From: Microstegium vimineum
Lineage: Eukaryota; Streptophyta; Magnoliopsida; Poales; Poaceae
NCBI GenBank assembly: GCA_022036555.1
Contig: CM039123.1
Coordinates: 15,536,326 to 15,600,325 of the forward strand
Length of the DNA stretch: 64,000 nt
Direction: 5' to 3'
The translations under genes and the position numbers were made by a program. Below are positions 9,446 through 20,700 of the stretch, in pieces. The notes beneath the pieces were generated by a model. That model ran no database searches. It was given only the letters and a program-made list of their open reading frames with translations, and was not told the origin of the DNA. Each line of letters starts with the position of its first letter. Positions within the stretch are counted from its first letter, which is position 1.

Positions 9446-12400
9446 CTATACTATTCTTCCTTGTCCATCTTGGCGCACCCAAGGTAGCGATTTCTGTGGG
9501 ATGCTTTGCTCAAGACTCCTTATTTTTAGTGGATGGTCATCTACAAAGAGACACATGTTGCTGAACTCATTAAATTCATCCAGGTCAGATACACCATCAA
9601 CCCCTATAGCTTGTTGCTTTCCAGGAATAACTATATGCTTCGGCTTGTCGGTACTTTTCTTCTCATTAGGACAAAGAATCTGTTCAGCATAGAAGACATG
9701 TGCAGCACGGTTAGCCATTATCCATGGATCATCTTTGTAGCCTACCTTACTTAGATCAAGAACTCTGACCCCATAGTTGTCCACTGTGACATCTTTGTCT
9801 TCAATCCATTTGCATTTAAACATAGGGACCTGAAATGTACCATAGTCTAACTTCCATATGTCTTCAGCGAAGCCAAAGAACATAGTTTCATCACCAGTTT
9901 CAGAGTCTAAGGCATCACATCGAACTCCACTGTTTTGTGCAATGCTCTTTTGGTCCTTGGACTTGGTATAGAATGTGAAGCCACTAATGTCATAGCTTTG
10001 CCATGTTGTGACCTGGCATGATGGTCCAGAAGCCAACACCTTGATGGTGCGTTCCTCAATTGTTTCCCCCTCTGGAGTGTCAAGCTCCTTTAGCCATGAG
10101 GTGAACTTATTCTTGTGTTCCTTCATTAACCACTCATCTGTGTACCCATGATTATGTTTGCGAAGCTCATCAATATGTTGCTCGATGAAAGGCTCCATTA
10201 TCGAGAGTTGATGTAGGATGTTTTGATGTGCCTCGAGGACTGAATTGTAATCTTGCGGGACTAATGATTTCTTTCCCATCCTCCCTCTTCCATTCAGCCT
10301 ACCATCATGTCTTGATGGAGGCAAACCTATTGCATCCTGGTCTTTTAGGACGCTGTTGCAAAATGGACCACCAGACTCAATTGCCTCTTCCGTTAAGTAC
10401 CCCTCTACCATGGACGCCTCAGGACGAGCATGAGTTGATACGTAGCCATTAAGTGTTGACATGAAACGCTCATACGTCCACATCTCATGCAAATACATGG
10501 GACCCAGTGTCTCTATTTGTGGAACCAAGTGCACCACAAGGTGAACCATAATATCAAAGAATGCTGGAGGAAAACACATCTTGAACTATGACACTGTCTC
10601 CGCTGCAAATTCCTTAAGAGATGTCAACTCATCACGATCTATCACCTTCTGTGAAATCCTGTTGAAGAAGTAGCACAACCGTGTGACAGCAACCTTTATC
10701 CACACTGGATTTATAGCCCTGATGGCAATAGGGAGGAAAGTAGTCAGCATTGTATGACAATCATGTGAGTTGTAGTTGGTGAGTGTAAGGTCTTTCATTG
10801 ACACAATACTTCGTATGTTAGAGCAGAATCCATATGGGACCTTCAGATTCTTCAACCACACACACATCGAATGTTTGTCATCATTGGTAAGGTTGTAGCT
10901 TGCTGCCGGGAGATGGTACTTCCCATTTTCTTGAAGAACAGGGTGGAGTTCTTTTTTATGTCTAACTGTACCATGTCCAGGCGTGACTTTAGTCCTTCCT
11001 TTGTCTTGCCCTTTATGTCTAGCAATGTTCCAGTCAGGCTTTCAAACATGTTCTTCTAAACATGCATACCATCGATCGCATGACGTACGTCTAACTCAGG
11101 CCAGTATGACAAATACTCGAAGAAAATAGATTTCTTCTTGAACGTAGCCCCTAGAGTTGGTTTGACATTCTTTCTTGGTTTTCCGTCTGTTGTCTTCTTC
11201 CCTAAAAGAAATTTGAGGTTCCTGACTAGGTTGAAAACACTTTTGCCTTTACTGTTACCTAGTAGGGCAGTAGACTAGAGTTCAACGTTATTGTCAAAGT
11301 ACTTATCCATATTCTTCTGGCGGTACCTGTGTCCTTTCGATAAGAAGCGTTTGTGCCTCATGTACACTATCTTCTTAGATGCAGTAAGGGACACGTGAGC
11401 AGTTTCATCTATGCATACCACACAACCGACCTTTCCCTTGAACTGCCCTGATAATGTGAAGAGAGCAGGGTAATCGTTGATGGTCACAAAGATAATTGCT
11501 CTCAATGTGAATGATTCTCTGCGGTACTCGTCCCACATTTTAACACCTGTTTCCCACAACATCTTCATGTCTTCCATTAAGGACTCCAAGAAAAAATCCA
11601 TGTCAACTCCAGGCTGTGTAGGTCTAGATATAAGGATGGTTAGCATGAGGTACTTTCGCTTCTGCATCAACCATGGCGGAAGGTTGTAGATGGTGAGGAT
11701 CACCGGCCATGTGCTGTGTGTGCTGCTCCTCTCAGCAAATGGATTCATTCCGTCAGTACTCAGTACAAACCTAACATTTCTTGGTTCCTTTGCAAAGTCT
11801 TCGTGGTTATTATTGAAATCTTTCCACTACTTGCCATCGGCTGGATGCCAAAGCTTCCCATCATCTTTGATGTGCTCATCAGAAGCATGCCAGCTCATAA
11901 GTTTGGAATCCTCTGGGTTAGCAAACAAACACCTCAGTCGATCAACCACAGGCAGGTACCATATCAGCAAAGCAGTAATCTTTTTCTGTGCATAATAGTC
12001 TACTTCGTCTTTTTCTTTCATTGTGGGTTTTGAACTCTGTTGGGTCTTCTTTCGCTTCTTTTCGTTACACACCGAGGCAGCATAGTGTCCCTCTTTATAG
12101 TCTTTATTCATTTTGTACCTACTTGCATTACACTTTGTACAACTCTCCATGTCCTTATAATCGTCACCTCGATATAGGATACAATGATTTCTACAAGCAT
12201 GGATCTCCTCAACACCCATCGTGAGTGGACTGATTAGCTTCTTTACATAGTATGTGTTAGCAGGCACTTTGTTTTCCTTTGGAAGCATGTATGTGATAAT
12301 ACTCAAGAATACATCAAAGCCAGCTTCGGAAATACCAAATCTAGCTTTGCATACCAACAACTTTAGCACCGAACGCAAGGTCGTGAACTCTTTGGTGCAA

Positions 12401-12915
12401 CCCTTAGATTCATCGTACAAAGGCTCTTTTGTTGCCTTCATCAGGGCCTCCATACCTTTCTTGAAGAACATTGATGGATCTTCTGCATGACGACACAACA
12501 TTGCCTCTAGGAATTCTGCATCTTCTGCAACCATATTATTTTGCATCACATCAGTTCCGACACCTTCAATTCCTCCAGCGAAACCATGATCAAGACCATC
12601 GGTGACATGTTGTTGTGTCTCGTGTACAAACTCAAACCCACCATCAACAAGCATATCTGGACCATCGACGTCAATATTTGCATGGCTAACAGTTGTATAA
12701 GGCACAGAGCTCTCCTCTCCATGCTTTGTCCAAATCAAGTAATCGTTCATAAATCCTCGGCGGACAAGATGAGAAAGGATTTGTTGATGGTCATCAAATA
12801 CAACAATATTCCTGCAGTCCATGCATGGACAATGTATGTGCGTCTTCTTTGTTCTCGAAGCATGGTTCTTAGCGGCATCAATAAACTTGGTCCTCAAATC
12901 AAAATGCCCCCTTGT
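9446..12915 (-). pseudogene. CACTA TNPD/TNP2-type transposase (broken)
   Basis: The first recognised exon begins after an acceptor (CACAG, about 12916-12920) and shows a Transpos_assoc-type region with a HCPCMDCRN zinc-binding-like motif near the start. Next comes the TNP2/Transposase_21 core, including LSTDGMNPF and NLPPWLMQKRKY (about 11.75-11.4 kb). A DUF4218-like part follows (SHDCHTMLTTFLP, about 10.76 kb; MYLHEMWTYERFM, about 10.48 kb), then a DUF4216-like C-terminus ending at 9446. The frame is interrupted by nonsense codons at 11827, 11275 and 11056, a frameshift near 10860 and another stop at 10586. In intact elements this protein cuts and joins transposon ends; here it cannot be made whole. 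The true start codon is probably in or after an upstream exon whose donor (GAAG|GTTAGT) lies near 13440. Confidence 0.88.
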
Positions 12916-13582
12916 CTGTGTAAATGAAGGCTAGGGTTTAGGGTTTAGCTAGGGATTATTAGCTAGGGTCACTGGATAATAAATTTAATCAACCTCACAT
13001 GAATAAACAAAGAAAATAACCTAGGTGTTCTTCTCTCTCACTCATGGTGAAACCCTATCCAAAATCATGATAAAATTGAACAAAAGGGACATAAACTAAC
13101 CTTGGAGAAATATAAATACAAAAATATAGCTATTGTACAAAAAAAGAGCTAAACGAGGCAAAATGTGAATATAAATATATCTTGGAGAAATAATATCTAT
13201 CCATCTTATTTTAGTCACCTAGAAACAAATATATATCTTGGAGAAACTAAATCAAGAAGAAGCACAATAATATATATCTATCCATCTTAATTAAGTGACC
13301 TCATTACTAGAAATAAATATAAAAATCTAGCTCTTCTTCTCTCTAGCTAGCTCATGAAACCCTAGATCCAAAAAATGGTTCAAATTGAGCAATAGAGGTT
13401 AAAAGAGGCCAAAAGAGGCACCAACTAACCTTCCTTAGCGACCTCCTTCGAAGAAATGAAGATCAAAACCTCTCCCCTTGTATTTTGAAAAATTTGGACC
13501 TCCAAAATCGCCTCCAATGGAAGGTGGTGGCTAGAACTGTAACTGGCCGGGAGGAAGAAGAGAGTGGGGGTCGGGAGGGCGG

Positions 13583-13590
13583 TATATATA
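13583..13590 (-). promoter_or_regulatory. Putative TATA box of the transposase gene
   Basis: TATATATA on the minus strand lies directly inside the right-end subterminal repeat array and about 140 bp upstream of a splice donor near 13440. It mirrors the arrangement at 8668-8676. Confidence 0.5.
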
Positions 13591-13599
13591 GGCAGGACT

Positions 13600-13898
13600 T
13601 ACCATTGGTGGTTGGCATAACCAAACCGCCAGTGTAAATCACCCCATTTACACTGGTGGTTGAGTTATGCCAACTGCCTGTGGAGGTTTATTACCACTGG
13701 CGGTTGGCATAACCCAACCCCCCGTGTAAATGGACGATTTACACTGGCGGTTGGGTTATGCCAACCGCCAGTGGTAATCGATCACCACATGCGGTCGGCA
13801 GTTCTGCCCGGGCCATTTTAATCCACAGGCGGCTGGCAGCCAAAACCGCCTGTGGTGTATTTCGGGGGGCGCCAGCAAAAACAGTTTTTCTACTAGTG
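13600..13898. repeat. Right-end subterminal repeat array of the CACTA element
   Basis: Around ten copies of a GGCGGTTGGC / GCCAACCGCC motif, many linked to GTGTAAAT or TTTACACTGG, alternate in orientation up to the terminal CTACTAGTG. These are the likely TNPA-type binding sites of this end. Confidence 0.85.
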
Positions 13899-13912
13899 CA
13901 AATTTTAGATGA

Positions 13913-14176
13913 TTGGAGAGAAAGATACTTGTGGTCCAAATCAACAACACCAAGAGACCACCCAAGTTTGATAACACTAATTATAGCTATTGGAAAGTAT
14001 TGATGGCCACATATATCAAATCACTCAACCGAAAGTTATGGTTGGTGGTTGACAAGAAATTTGAGGTTGCAAATGAGGAGGCACCCAATGCGGCCGAAGA
14101 GGAGAAGCTTCAAAACAATAACATTGCTTTGAGTGTCATTAGTGATGAAAAAAAAAGTTGGTTCAGAGACTCGTGA
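13913..14176 (+). pseudogene. Isolated copia gag fragment
   Basis: An 87-codon open frame contains KFDNTNYSYWKVLMATYIKS, the N-terminal pattern of Ty1/copia Gag (DUF4219/UBN2 type), and a following KLWLVVDKKFE. A normal Gag continues for 200 or more residues to a zinc knuckle; this frame stops at 14176 and no knuckle, protease or LTR follows. The CACTA element is inserted just upstream. It may be a retroelement scrap or a fragment of a gag-derived gene; no promoter is evident. Confidence 0.6.
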
Positions 14177-14179
14177 AAA

Positions 14180-17100
14180 ATAAGTAGCTGAAATAAATAT
14201 ACGTCTCATCTCATGACCGGCAGAAAATTCTTTCGGCAGAAAATATACGTAGTTAGTTTAAGTTCATTCCGATTTGGACTATATGTCACCATCACACTTT
14301 GAGTTCCTGATGTGAGAGTGAGACGACCAAATCCAACTGACCAACGAACTTATTATGTGAAAGTACCAGCAGATAAAAAGTGTGGTCCAAAGCATGCTGC
14401 CTGCCACTACGTACCGATCGAGAATCCATGCAAATCGCAGTCGCAATCGCAATCAGCCAATCTTGCATTCACCTGTGCTTCCTCGTCCAAAAAGAGTTCT
14501 CACTGCTTGACAAGAGTCAAACACGTTTAGCTTTAACAAAATTTCTATAAGGTCACTCTCAGTGCAAATTTTATCTGAATTTTATTTATATTAAATAGCT
14601 TACCACATAAATATTTTTATGACATAACAACATATTTAAATGAGAGAAAAATGAGTATCTCGACACGAGTACTAACTCTATGAGTCATAAAATTAAATGT
14701 CTATGAAACTCTAGAATGAAACTTTGCATTGAGGAAGGGTGTTTCATCTATGTTTTATTTTATTTGATACTCTTAGAAGTAATACTATGACACTATGCAT
14801 TGAGACTGACATAATAATAAAATACTGATATTTGTAAACCAAATAACTATCATCAGATTATTTATAAAAATATATTTTTATATAACCTATTTAAAAGTAT
14901 AAATAATCATATATTATAAAAATATAAACAATATCGTTATTTTCTATCAAGTGAATCAAATTTAAGAAAGTTTGATTTGCTCTAAATCTATAGTTGTATT
15001 TGTTTTTAATTTTATGGAGAAAATACTAGTACTACTTAGGTTACAATAATTAAAACACCACTGATCCGATCTGTCATGGTCATGTCATAATTTTCAGATG
15101 CTACCCCAATAATCACATGATGTCAAGGTTCTTTTCTTCAGGGATGTGGAGTTCCATGGGAATACTATTCAGAAAATCAAAACTCAGAACAGCCTACTAT
15201 TTAAATATTTTTTTGAAGGGAAAAAAGACAGAACATATTTAAATATTTTTTTCTGATCATCTTTATTATTTATTGAATCTAGAAGTCTAAAATACCTGTC
15301 TTTAGGTACGTACTACATACACTACTACTTGTGAGAAATCACTGGGAAGTTTCCTTACTTAATTTCATTTCATATCGAGAGCAAGCAAATTACGAAAACT
15401 ACCTACATCGTTGTCATCATTAATTACACTATATATAAGAATGGAATGGAGCAGTCAGAGATCGGATGGAGTCGGAGGAGGTAGCTAGCTAGCTAGGAGA
15501 CGAAGGGTGGAGAGGGAGGAAACGGTGTGGTGCGCGCCGTGGGCAGCAGCAGGCAGGCAATCGATATCATATCGACGAAGAAAGCACGGTGATGCTCTGG
15601 TTGGATCGGAGCTCGGCTCTAGCCTCTAGCTAGCACAGTAGGAGTACTCCACGAGGCAGTCTTTAAAAAGGAAGAGCAACCCAAGAGCTAGTCCGTCCCC
15701 AGCCCCTAATGTTGACGCGTGTCCTGTGGAAAATGAACAAAATAATAAAGGAACAAAGTGGCTATAGTTTAGCTAGCTAGCTAGCTAGTGTGGCGTGTGT
15801 GGTAGTGCATGGGTCATCAGCGGGTGAGGATCCGCTGCTACCTGATCATCGGCATCTACTGGAGACGAGATTACGGGGTCCTGCCGTGAAGCTTCGTGGG
15901 GACGTTGGGCGGTCAACGCTGCTTTCGATCCATCGCTGCGCTGCCACCGGAAAACGACGTACAGTCTTTATTTATTTCTTAAAGGGCTTGTTTAGTTTCT
16001 TGCAATATTCTAAAATTGTATAAGATTTTTTCTCACATCGAATATTTAGACGCACTAAATATAAATAAAAAAATAATTAATTGTATACTCCCCTCGTTCC
16101 TTATTAACTGTCGTTTTAGATTTTCGTGACACAACTTTTATTAGATTTATATAAAATAATGTAACATTTGTGTCTCCAAATAAATTTATTAAAAAACTAG
16201 ATCAAAAGATCTACCTAATGATATCAACTACGGAGTATGTATCATAAGTATTAATAGTTTTTTATATAAAATTAATCAAAATTATTTCTCGAGAATTGAG
16301 GGATCCGGAATTGAGGGATCCGGAGGTTAAAGTTTAGACCGTGTCATATCAAACTTTTAGATGATATAATTAGAAGGACTAAATATAAGCTAATTATAAA
16401 ACTAGTTACACAGGAGTAAACTAATTAGCGAGACAAAACTATTAAGCCTTATTAACCTATCATTAACAAATGTTTACGGTAGCACCACATTATCAAATCA
16501 TAGACTAGTTAGATTTAATAGATTAATCTCTTAAATTAGCTTCAATCTACGTAATGAATTTTATAAATAATCTATATTTAATACTCTAAATTAGCGTTAA
16601 AATAAATCAGTAAACAAACACATGGACGGAGGAGTAGTTTGCTAAATGCAGTAGTCCTTTTGCTGCTGTGCACGCAAAGCAGACGCCGGGTGCCAGGCGC
16701 GTCTTTCATTTGCTGCAGTCTGCCGGGGTACAGTACATAAATACGTGTCCACCAGAGAGCAGAGCAGAGCAGAGCACAGCACAGGGCTCATCATGCCATG
16801 CATGCATCTTCTGTCAGAGCAGATGGAGCAGGCTACTACAGACATCACTGCACCAGACTGTACTGTACTCCTGCACTAGTATTATTTTGTCCCTGGCTCA
16901 CCCCTGATGCTACTGTATAGTAGAATTACAGCATCACTGCGGACTTAAACGTGTGCATAACCAGCAGTAAATTAAGAAAAAAAAACTATTTTCTAAAAAA
17001 AAAAGTAGTGCGAGTCTCATCACCCGGTCAGCACGCCGTGCTCCCACATACATACTACATTTTGGAGCGAGGACGAAACTTCGTGGACGCTCACCGCTTT

Positions 17101-17390
17101 CCCGTTTGGGGAAGATGCGAGTGCTACTGCCTTTTCTCCGGTCTGGCCAAAACTCATGGAACGTCCAACTCGACGATCACGCGTAGCTATCGATCTATAC
17201 GGACCCACCACTTTGGCTTTGTCGACCCATGGTGCTTTTGTTTTCCTTCTCCCTTGCCTTCTTTCCACAACTGTCAGTCGATGGTTGTTATTCGTCAACA
17301 AAGATACTGTACAAACTTAATTATGTTTCACAATACTATACTAACCAGCTAGTGTAGCCCTGATCGTCCATCCTGCCTATCTAGGAGTAT
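14180..17390. other. Intergenic DNA upstream of the Myb gene
   Basis: No supported gene. The stretch is AT-rich to about 15.4 kb, then mixed. It holds (CTAG)n-type microsatellites near 15482-15500 and 15770-15790, an AGAGC repeat near 16758-16782, a MITE-like block (about 15983-16620) and a TATATATAAG box near 15431 with no clear gene behind it. Short frames at 15790-16023 and 16951-17352 show no recognisable domain. Confidence 0.55.
15983..16620. mobile_element. Composite MITE-like repeat
   Basis: The left part (GGGCTTGTTTAGTTTC, then CACATCGAATATTTAGACGC) and right part (ATTAACAAATGTTTACGGTA, then AGCACCACATTATCAAATCA) match the style of a very common grass non-autonomous DNA repeat. A second MITE-like segment beginning TACTCCCCTCGTTCC near 16086 seems nested in it. 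A direct repeat GAATTGAGGGATCCG occurs twice near 16296-16325. Borders are not resolved. Confidence 0.4.
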
Positions 17391-17392
17391 AG

Positions 17393-17400
17393 CTATAAAG
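17393..17400 (+). promoter_or_regulatory. Candidate TATA box of the Myb gene
   Basis: CTATAAAG lies about 350 bp upstream of the inferred start codon, followed by CT- and C-rich leader sequence. A second candidate, TCTATATATC, is nearer at about 17622. Either could be used. Confidence 0.4.
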
Positions 17401-17742
17401 TCAGTCAAGGTCCGGGCTCTACAAAAGCAAGCGCACCAGCGCGCTGCGCCATTCATCGCCCTGCTGCGGATTGCTGTCGTCCTGCCTGCCTTTCCGGTTC
17501 GCAGCAGCTTCACACGCCCCCCCCGCCCCCCCGCTCATCAGTCATCACAGCCATCTCGGCAGCCCGCCCGCATCAGATTCCCTACTACCACTACTACACC
17601 CTCCTGCTGAGAGGGTGAGGCTTCTATATATCTACTCAAACTCAATCGGATCGAGTCCTCTCCATCCGGCCCCTAACCTAGCTGCCCTGTATATAATATA
17701 TTCTTCTTGCTCACGGTTTGGGTGGATGCCCCCTGCAAAGCG

Positions 17743-20700
17743 ATGGAGGATCAACCAAACCTCTGTTGGAAGCTAGGTATGTATGATTGCGTTCTGAATC
17801 ATTTTTCCACTGAACATTTGATTGACTAATATTGAACAGATTACACATGGAATATACTACTGGTGGTTCTTTTGTTTTGGAGCGATTGAGGATGCCAAGC
17901 TACTACTTTGACAAATTGCATGCGCTAGATCTACTCATGCGGCAGGCATTTCCTTGTGCTGCAGCCTGCTGCAGGCCTGCAGCAGCAGATCCGGTGGTCA
18001 AAGTTCTTCCTCCCGGCCCTCCGACGAGCAAGGTTCTTCAGATTTGAGTCAGCCGCCCGCCGTCCGCCAGTGGCTGCAGGAAACCCCCTCAACACCACCA
18101 CCTCCCACTGCACTACTGGTATTCAATACACATTGAGGCTGAGGTTATTCTGTAGTAATTCTTTTTTAATTTATTTTCGTACCACATTATACACTATATA
18201 CATAAGTACTACTAGTAGTAGTGTTATTAGGATAAACAAAATGGGACGGACGGGTGTTCAAACAAAGGGCCTATATAGAGAGAGAGGTCGTCCACATATG
18301 GTAGTGCAATCATATCCCCTGCTGGCCTTTCTTTTTTCGGTCTCGACAGAACATGTGAGCTAGCTAGCTAGTCGATCAGGACTCATCTTTCTCTTGAAAC
18401 CAAGAAGATGCACCTAATGGCTCCATGAGACATGAACTCACCACCAATAATGAGCCATGCATGTAAAAACGTTTGCTGGATGCAGGATATATACACACCC
18501 ATGCACATTTTTTAGTTAGTAGTTTGAGATGGCAAGGATCATATCCATCGCGTATATATATATGCCTGCATTTCTTTGCCGGTAGAAAAAAAAGAGACCA
18601 GATCCGTATACATCCAACCAAAAAAATCTCATCATTATTGAGGACAAAACTTCCAAAATAATGGGAACCCTAGCTAGAATCAAACGTGAAGTCGGAAATT
18701 AATAATCTAATTAAAATGAAGTTTGCCAAAAAAAACAATGTTTAGGAAGACAATATAATAAACACCTTTCTCCACACTTATCATGTTTGATTTAATAGAA
18801 TGGCAGAATTTATATATGCATACTTTTGTATGATCCCCATTATATTGCTTGTGCTAGATGGAAGATGAACCCATGGATGATGACTTAGAGCTGCTACTGG
18901 CAGGGCCCAACAACGAGAAGCATCTAGATGAATGCTTGGGAGATCGAGGTACGTATTACATTTAACTGATGTTTTTGTCCTTTTATACTCACTATTATTT
19001 GAGTTCAGGTATATATCAGCAAGGAATTTATAGAGTTTATGTCTTCCAGTTGCAGGTGTACTTGATTCTTATAGTCCTCAGCTGGTATGATTTTTCGGAT
19101 CTATCTATATCATCAGCTGGTTCTTTCAAACAACTACTGGACTTTATTTGGGTCCTAGTAAACGTAGTCGATGCTGTGTAATTATTTGATGTAGAAAGCG
19201 CAACTGGTACTAATTATTATCATTTTTGTTTCTTCTATCGTGCGTAGATGGAAGATCAGTTTGATTCCCTGACTGTGAATGACGATGACGAAGCAGTCAA
19301 TGAACTTGAAATCAAAGATTACATTGACCCAAGCATGCTAGGTAATTATCTTGATACGTATAACTTTGATTACTATTTCTGTAGAGGTCATATAAAATAA
19401 AACAGTAATTAGTGCATTGACAATATAATATGAAGGCATTTGTAAAGATATACACTAATGCAATTTTCTCACCTACTTTCTTCGTCCCAAATTATAAGAC
19501 GTTTTGGCATTTCGAGATTCGTAGTTTTTATTCTGTATCTAGGTGCCTAGCAAAAGTTATAAATGTAGAAAATCTAAAACGTCTTACAATTTGAAACAAA
19601 GAGAGTACAATATTTATTGTTTTATTGCATTATATAGTATAATAAAAAGTTTGATTTTCTAGCTGGGATGCCATGCGGAAAAGGTAAATTAAGTATAAAA
19701 CAAGCATGTGGATTAATGGACAGTTTTCATGTGAATTTATTTGTGAAAGTGTATATGCATGTACGTGGAATGTAGAATGTTTTACATATGATGGGATACA
19801 TATCATCATTATCTTATTATAGAAAACTACTCACGTGCTTAATTATTATTACAAGAATATACTTATATCGTCTTATATAAATTAATTATTTATGTACGGT
19901 GAATATATATATAGTTATATACTACCAAGCATCATGTGGTATTGTGGTAGTAGTACGTGATACTTATTATAGTAAGAGTTAAGACCTCACGGATTTTTTT
20001 AAGATATTACACTGTATATTTCTTGGACACGTGCCGTTAGGAGATTTACTCTGCAGCATATTAAAATTAGATCATGTATAGCATGATATGTGGATCAGGT
20101 TGCTTCCTACCAAGTGGCAGTTTGGGACATGGCAGAAGAGGACCTCGCATGAGAAGCAGTTCTGAAAGGGTAAGCATATACTACACACTGCAAAAAAATT
20201 CCAGAACACATATTATTTTTATTAAGATAGTAAAAAAACAGTGTAATTGTCTTCTTAATAAATGCATGATGATTTTTAGATGCGGAGTGGGCAGTCGCAG
20301 AAGAATCACATTTGTATGTAGATAGATTTTTAAAGATGGGCCTCTTAGGAAGGCCACCACCTCAAAAAAATGACTATTAAGAGCATCTCCAACAGTTTTG
20401 CAAATGGGCTAGCTTGGCGTTCTTGTTTTTGCAAAAAAGTCTAAAAATCTCCTATCCAACGGTTTGGCAAATGAGCTTGGCATTTTTGTTAAATTGGCAA
20501 ACATCAGGTGATATTTGGCACATATGCCAAACTGTAGTTTGTTTGGCAATCGCCCCGTGCGCTACTCTCGCGGGATATTTCCTCATCGCGCGTACAATTT
20601 TTAGTTTTGTCAAATGAATAATGGGAAACCGTTGAAGATCAACTCATTTTACCTTTGCCATATTCATTTGGGACTTGACAAATTCTTAATTTTGCCAAAC

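Larger units (their letters stand above)
2924..13898 (-). mobile_element. Complete CACTA (En/Spm-type) transposon, 10,975 bp
   Basis: The left end reads CACTAGTACAAAA and the right end, reverse-complemented, reads CACTAGTAGAAAA: 13-bp inverted repeats with one mismatch. The insertion is bounded by a perfect 3-bp direct duplication, CAA at 2921-2923 and CAA at 13899-13901, the duplication length typical of CACTA elements. Both ends carry subterminal repeats based on ACCGCCTGTG or ACCGCCAGTG. Two gene sets run on the minus strand: a TNPD-like transposase (about 12.9-9.4 kb) and a TNPA/Ptta-like gene ending in a Ulp1-like protease (7.27-3.46 kb). Both contain nonsense codons, so this copy is not autonomous, though its termini look mobilisable. 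The insertion point lies just upstream of a copia gag fragment. Confidence 0.95.

Noticed and set aside
15790..16023. 77-codon frame downstream of a TATA-like box
   Set aside because: No recognisable domain, starts beside a microsatellite and runs into a MITE-like repeat.
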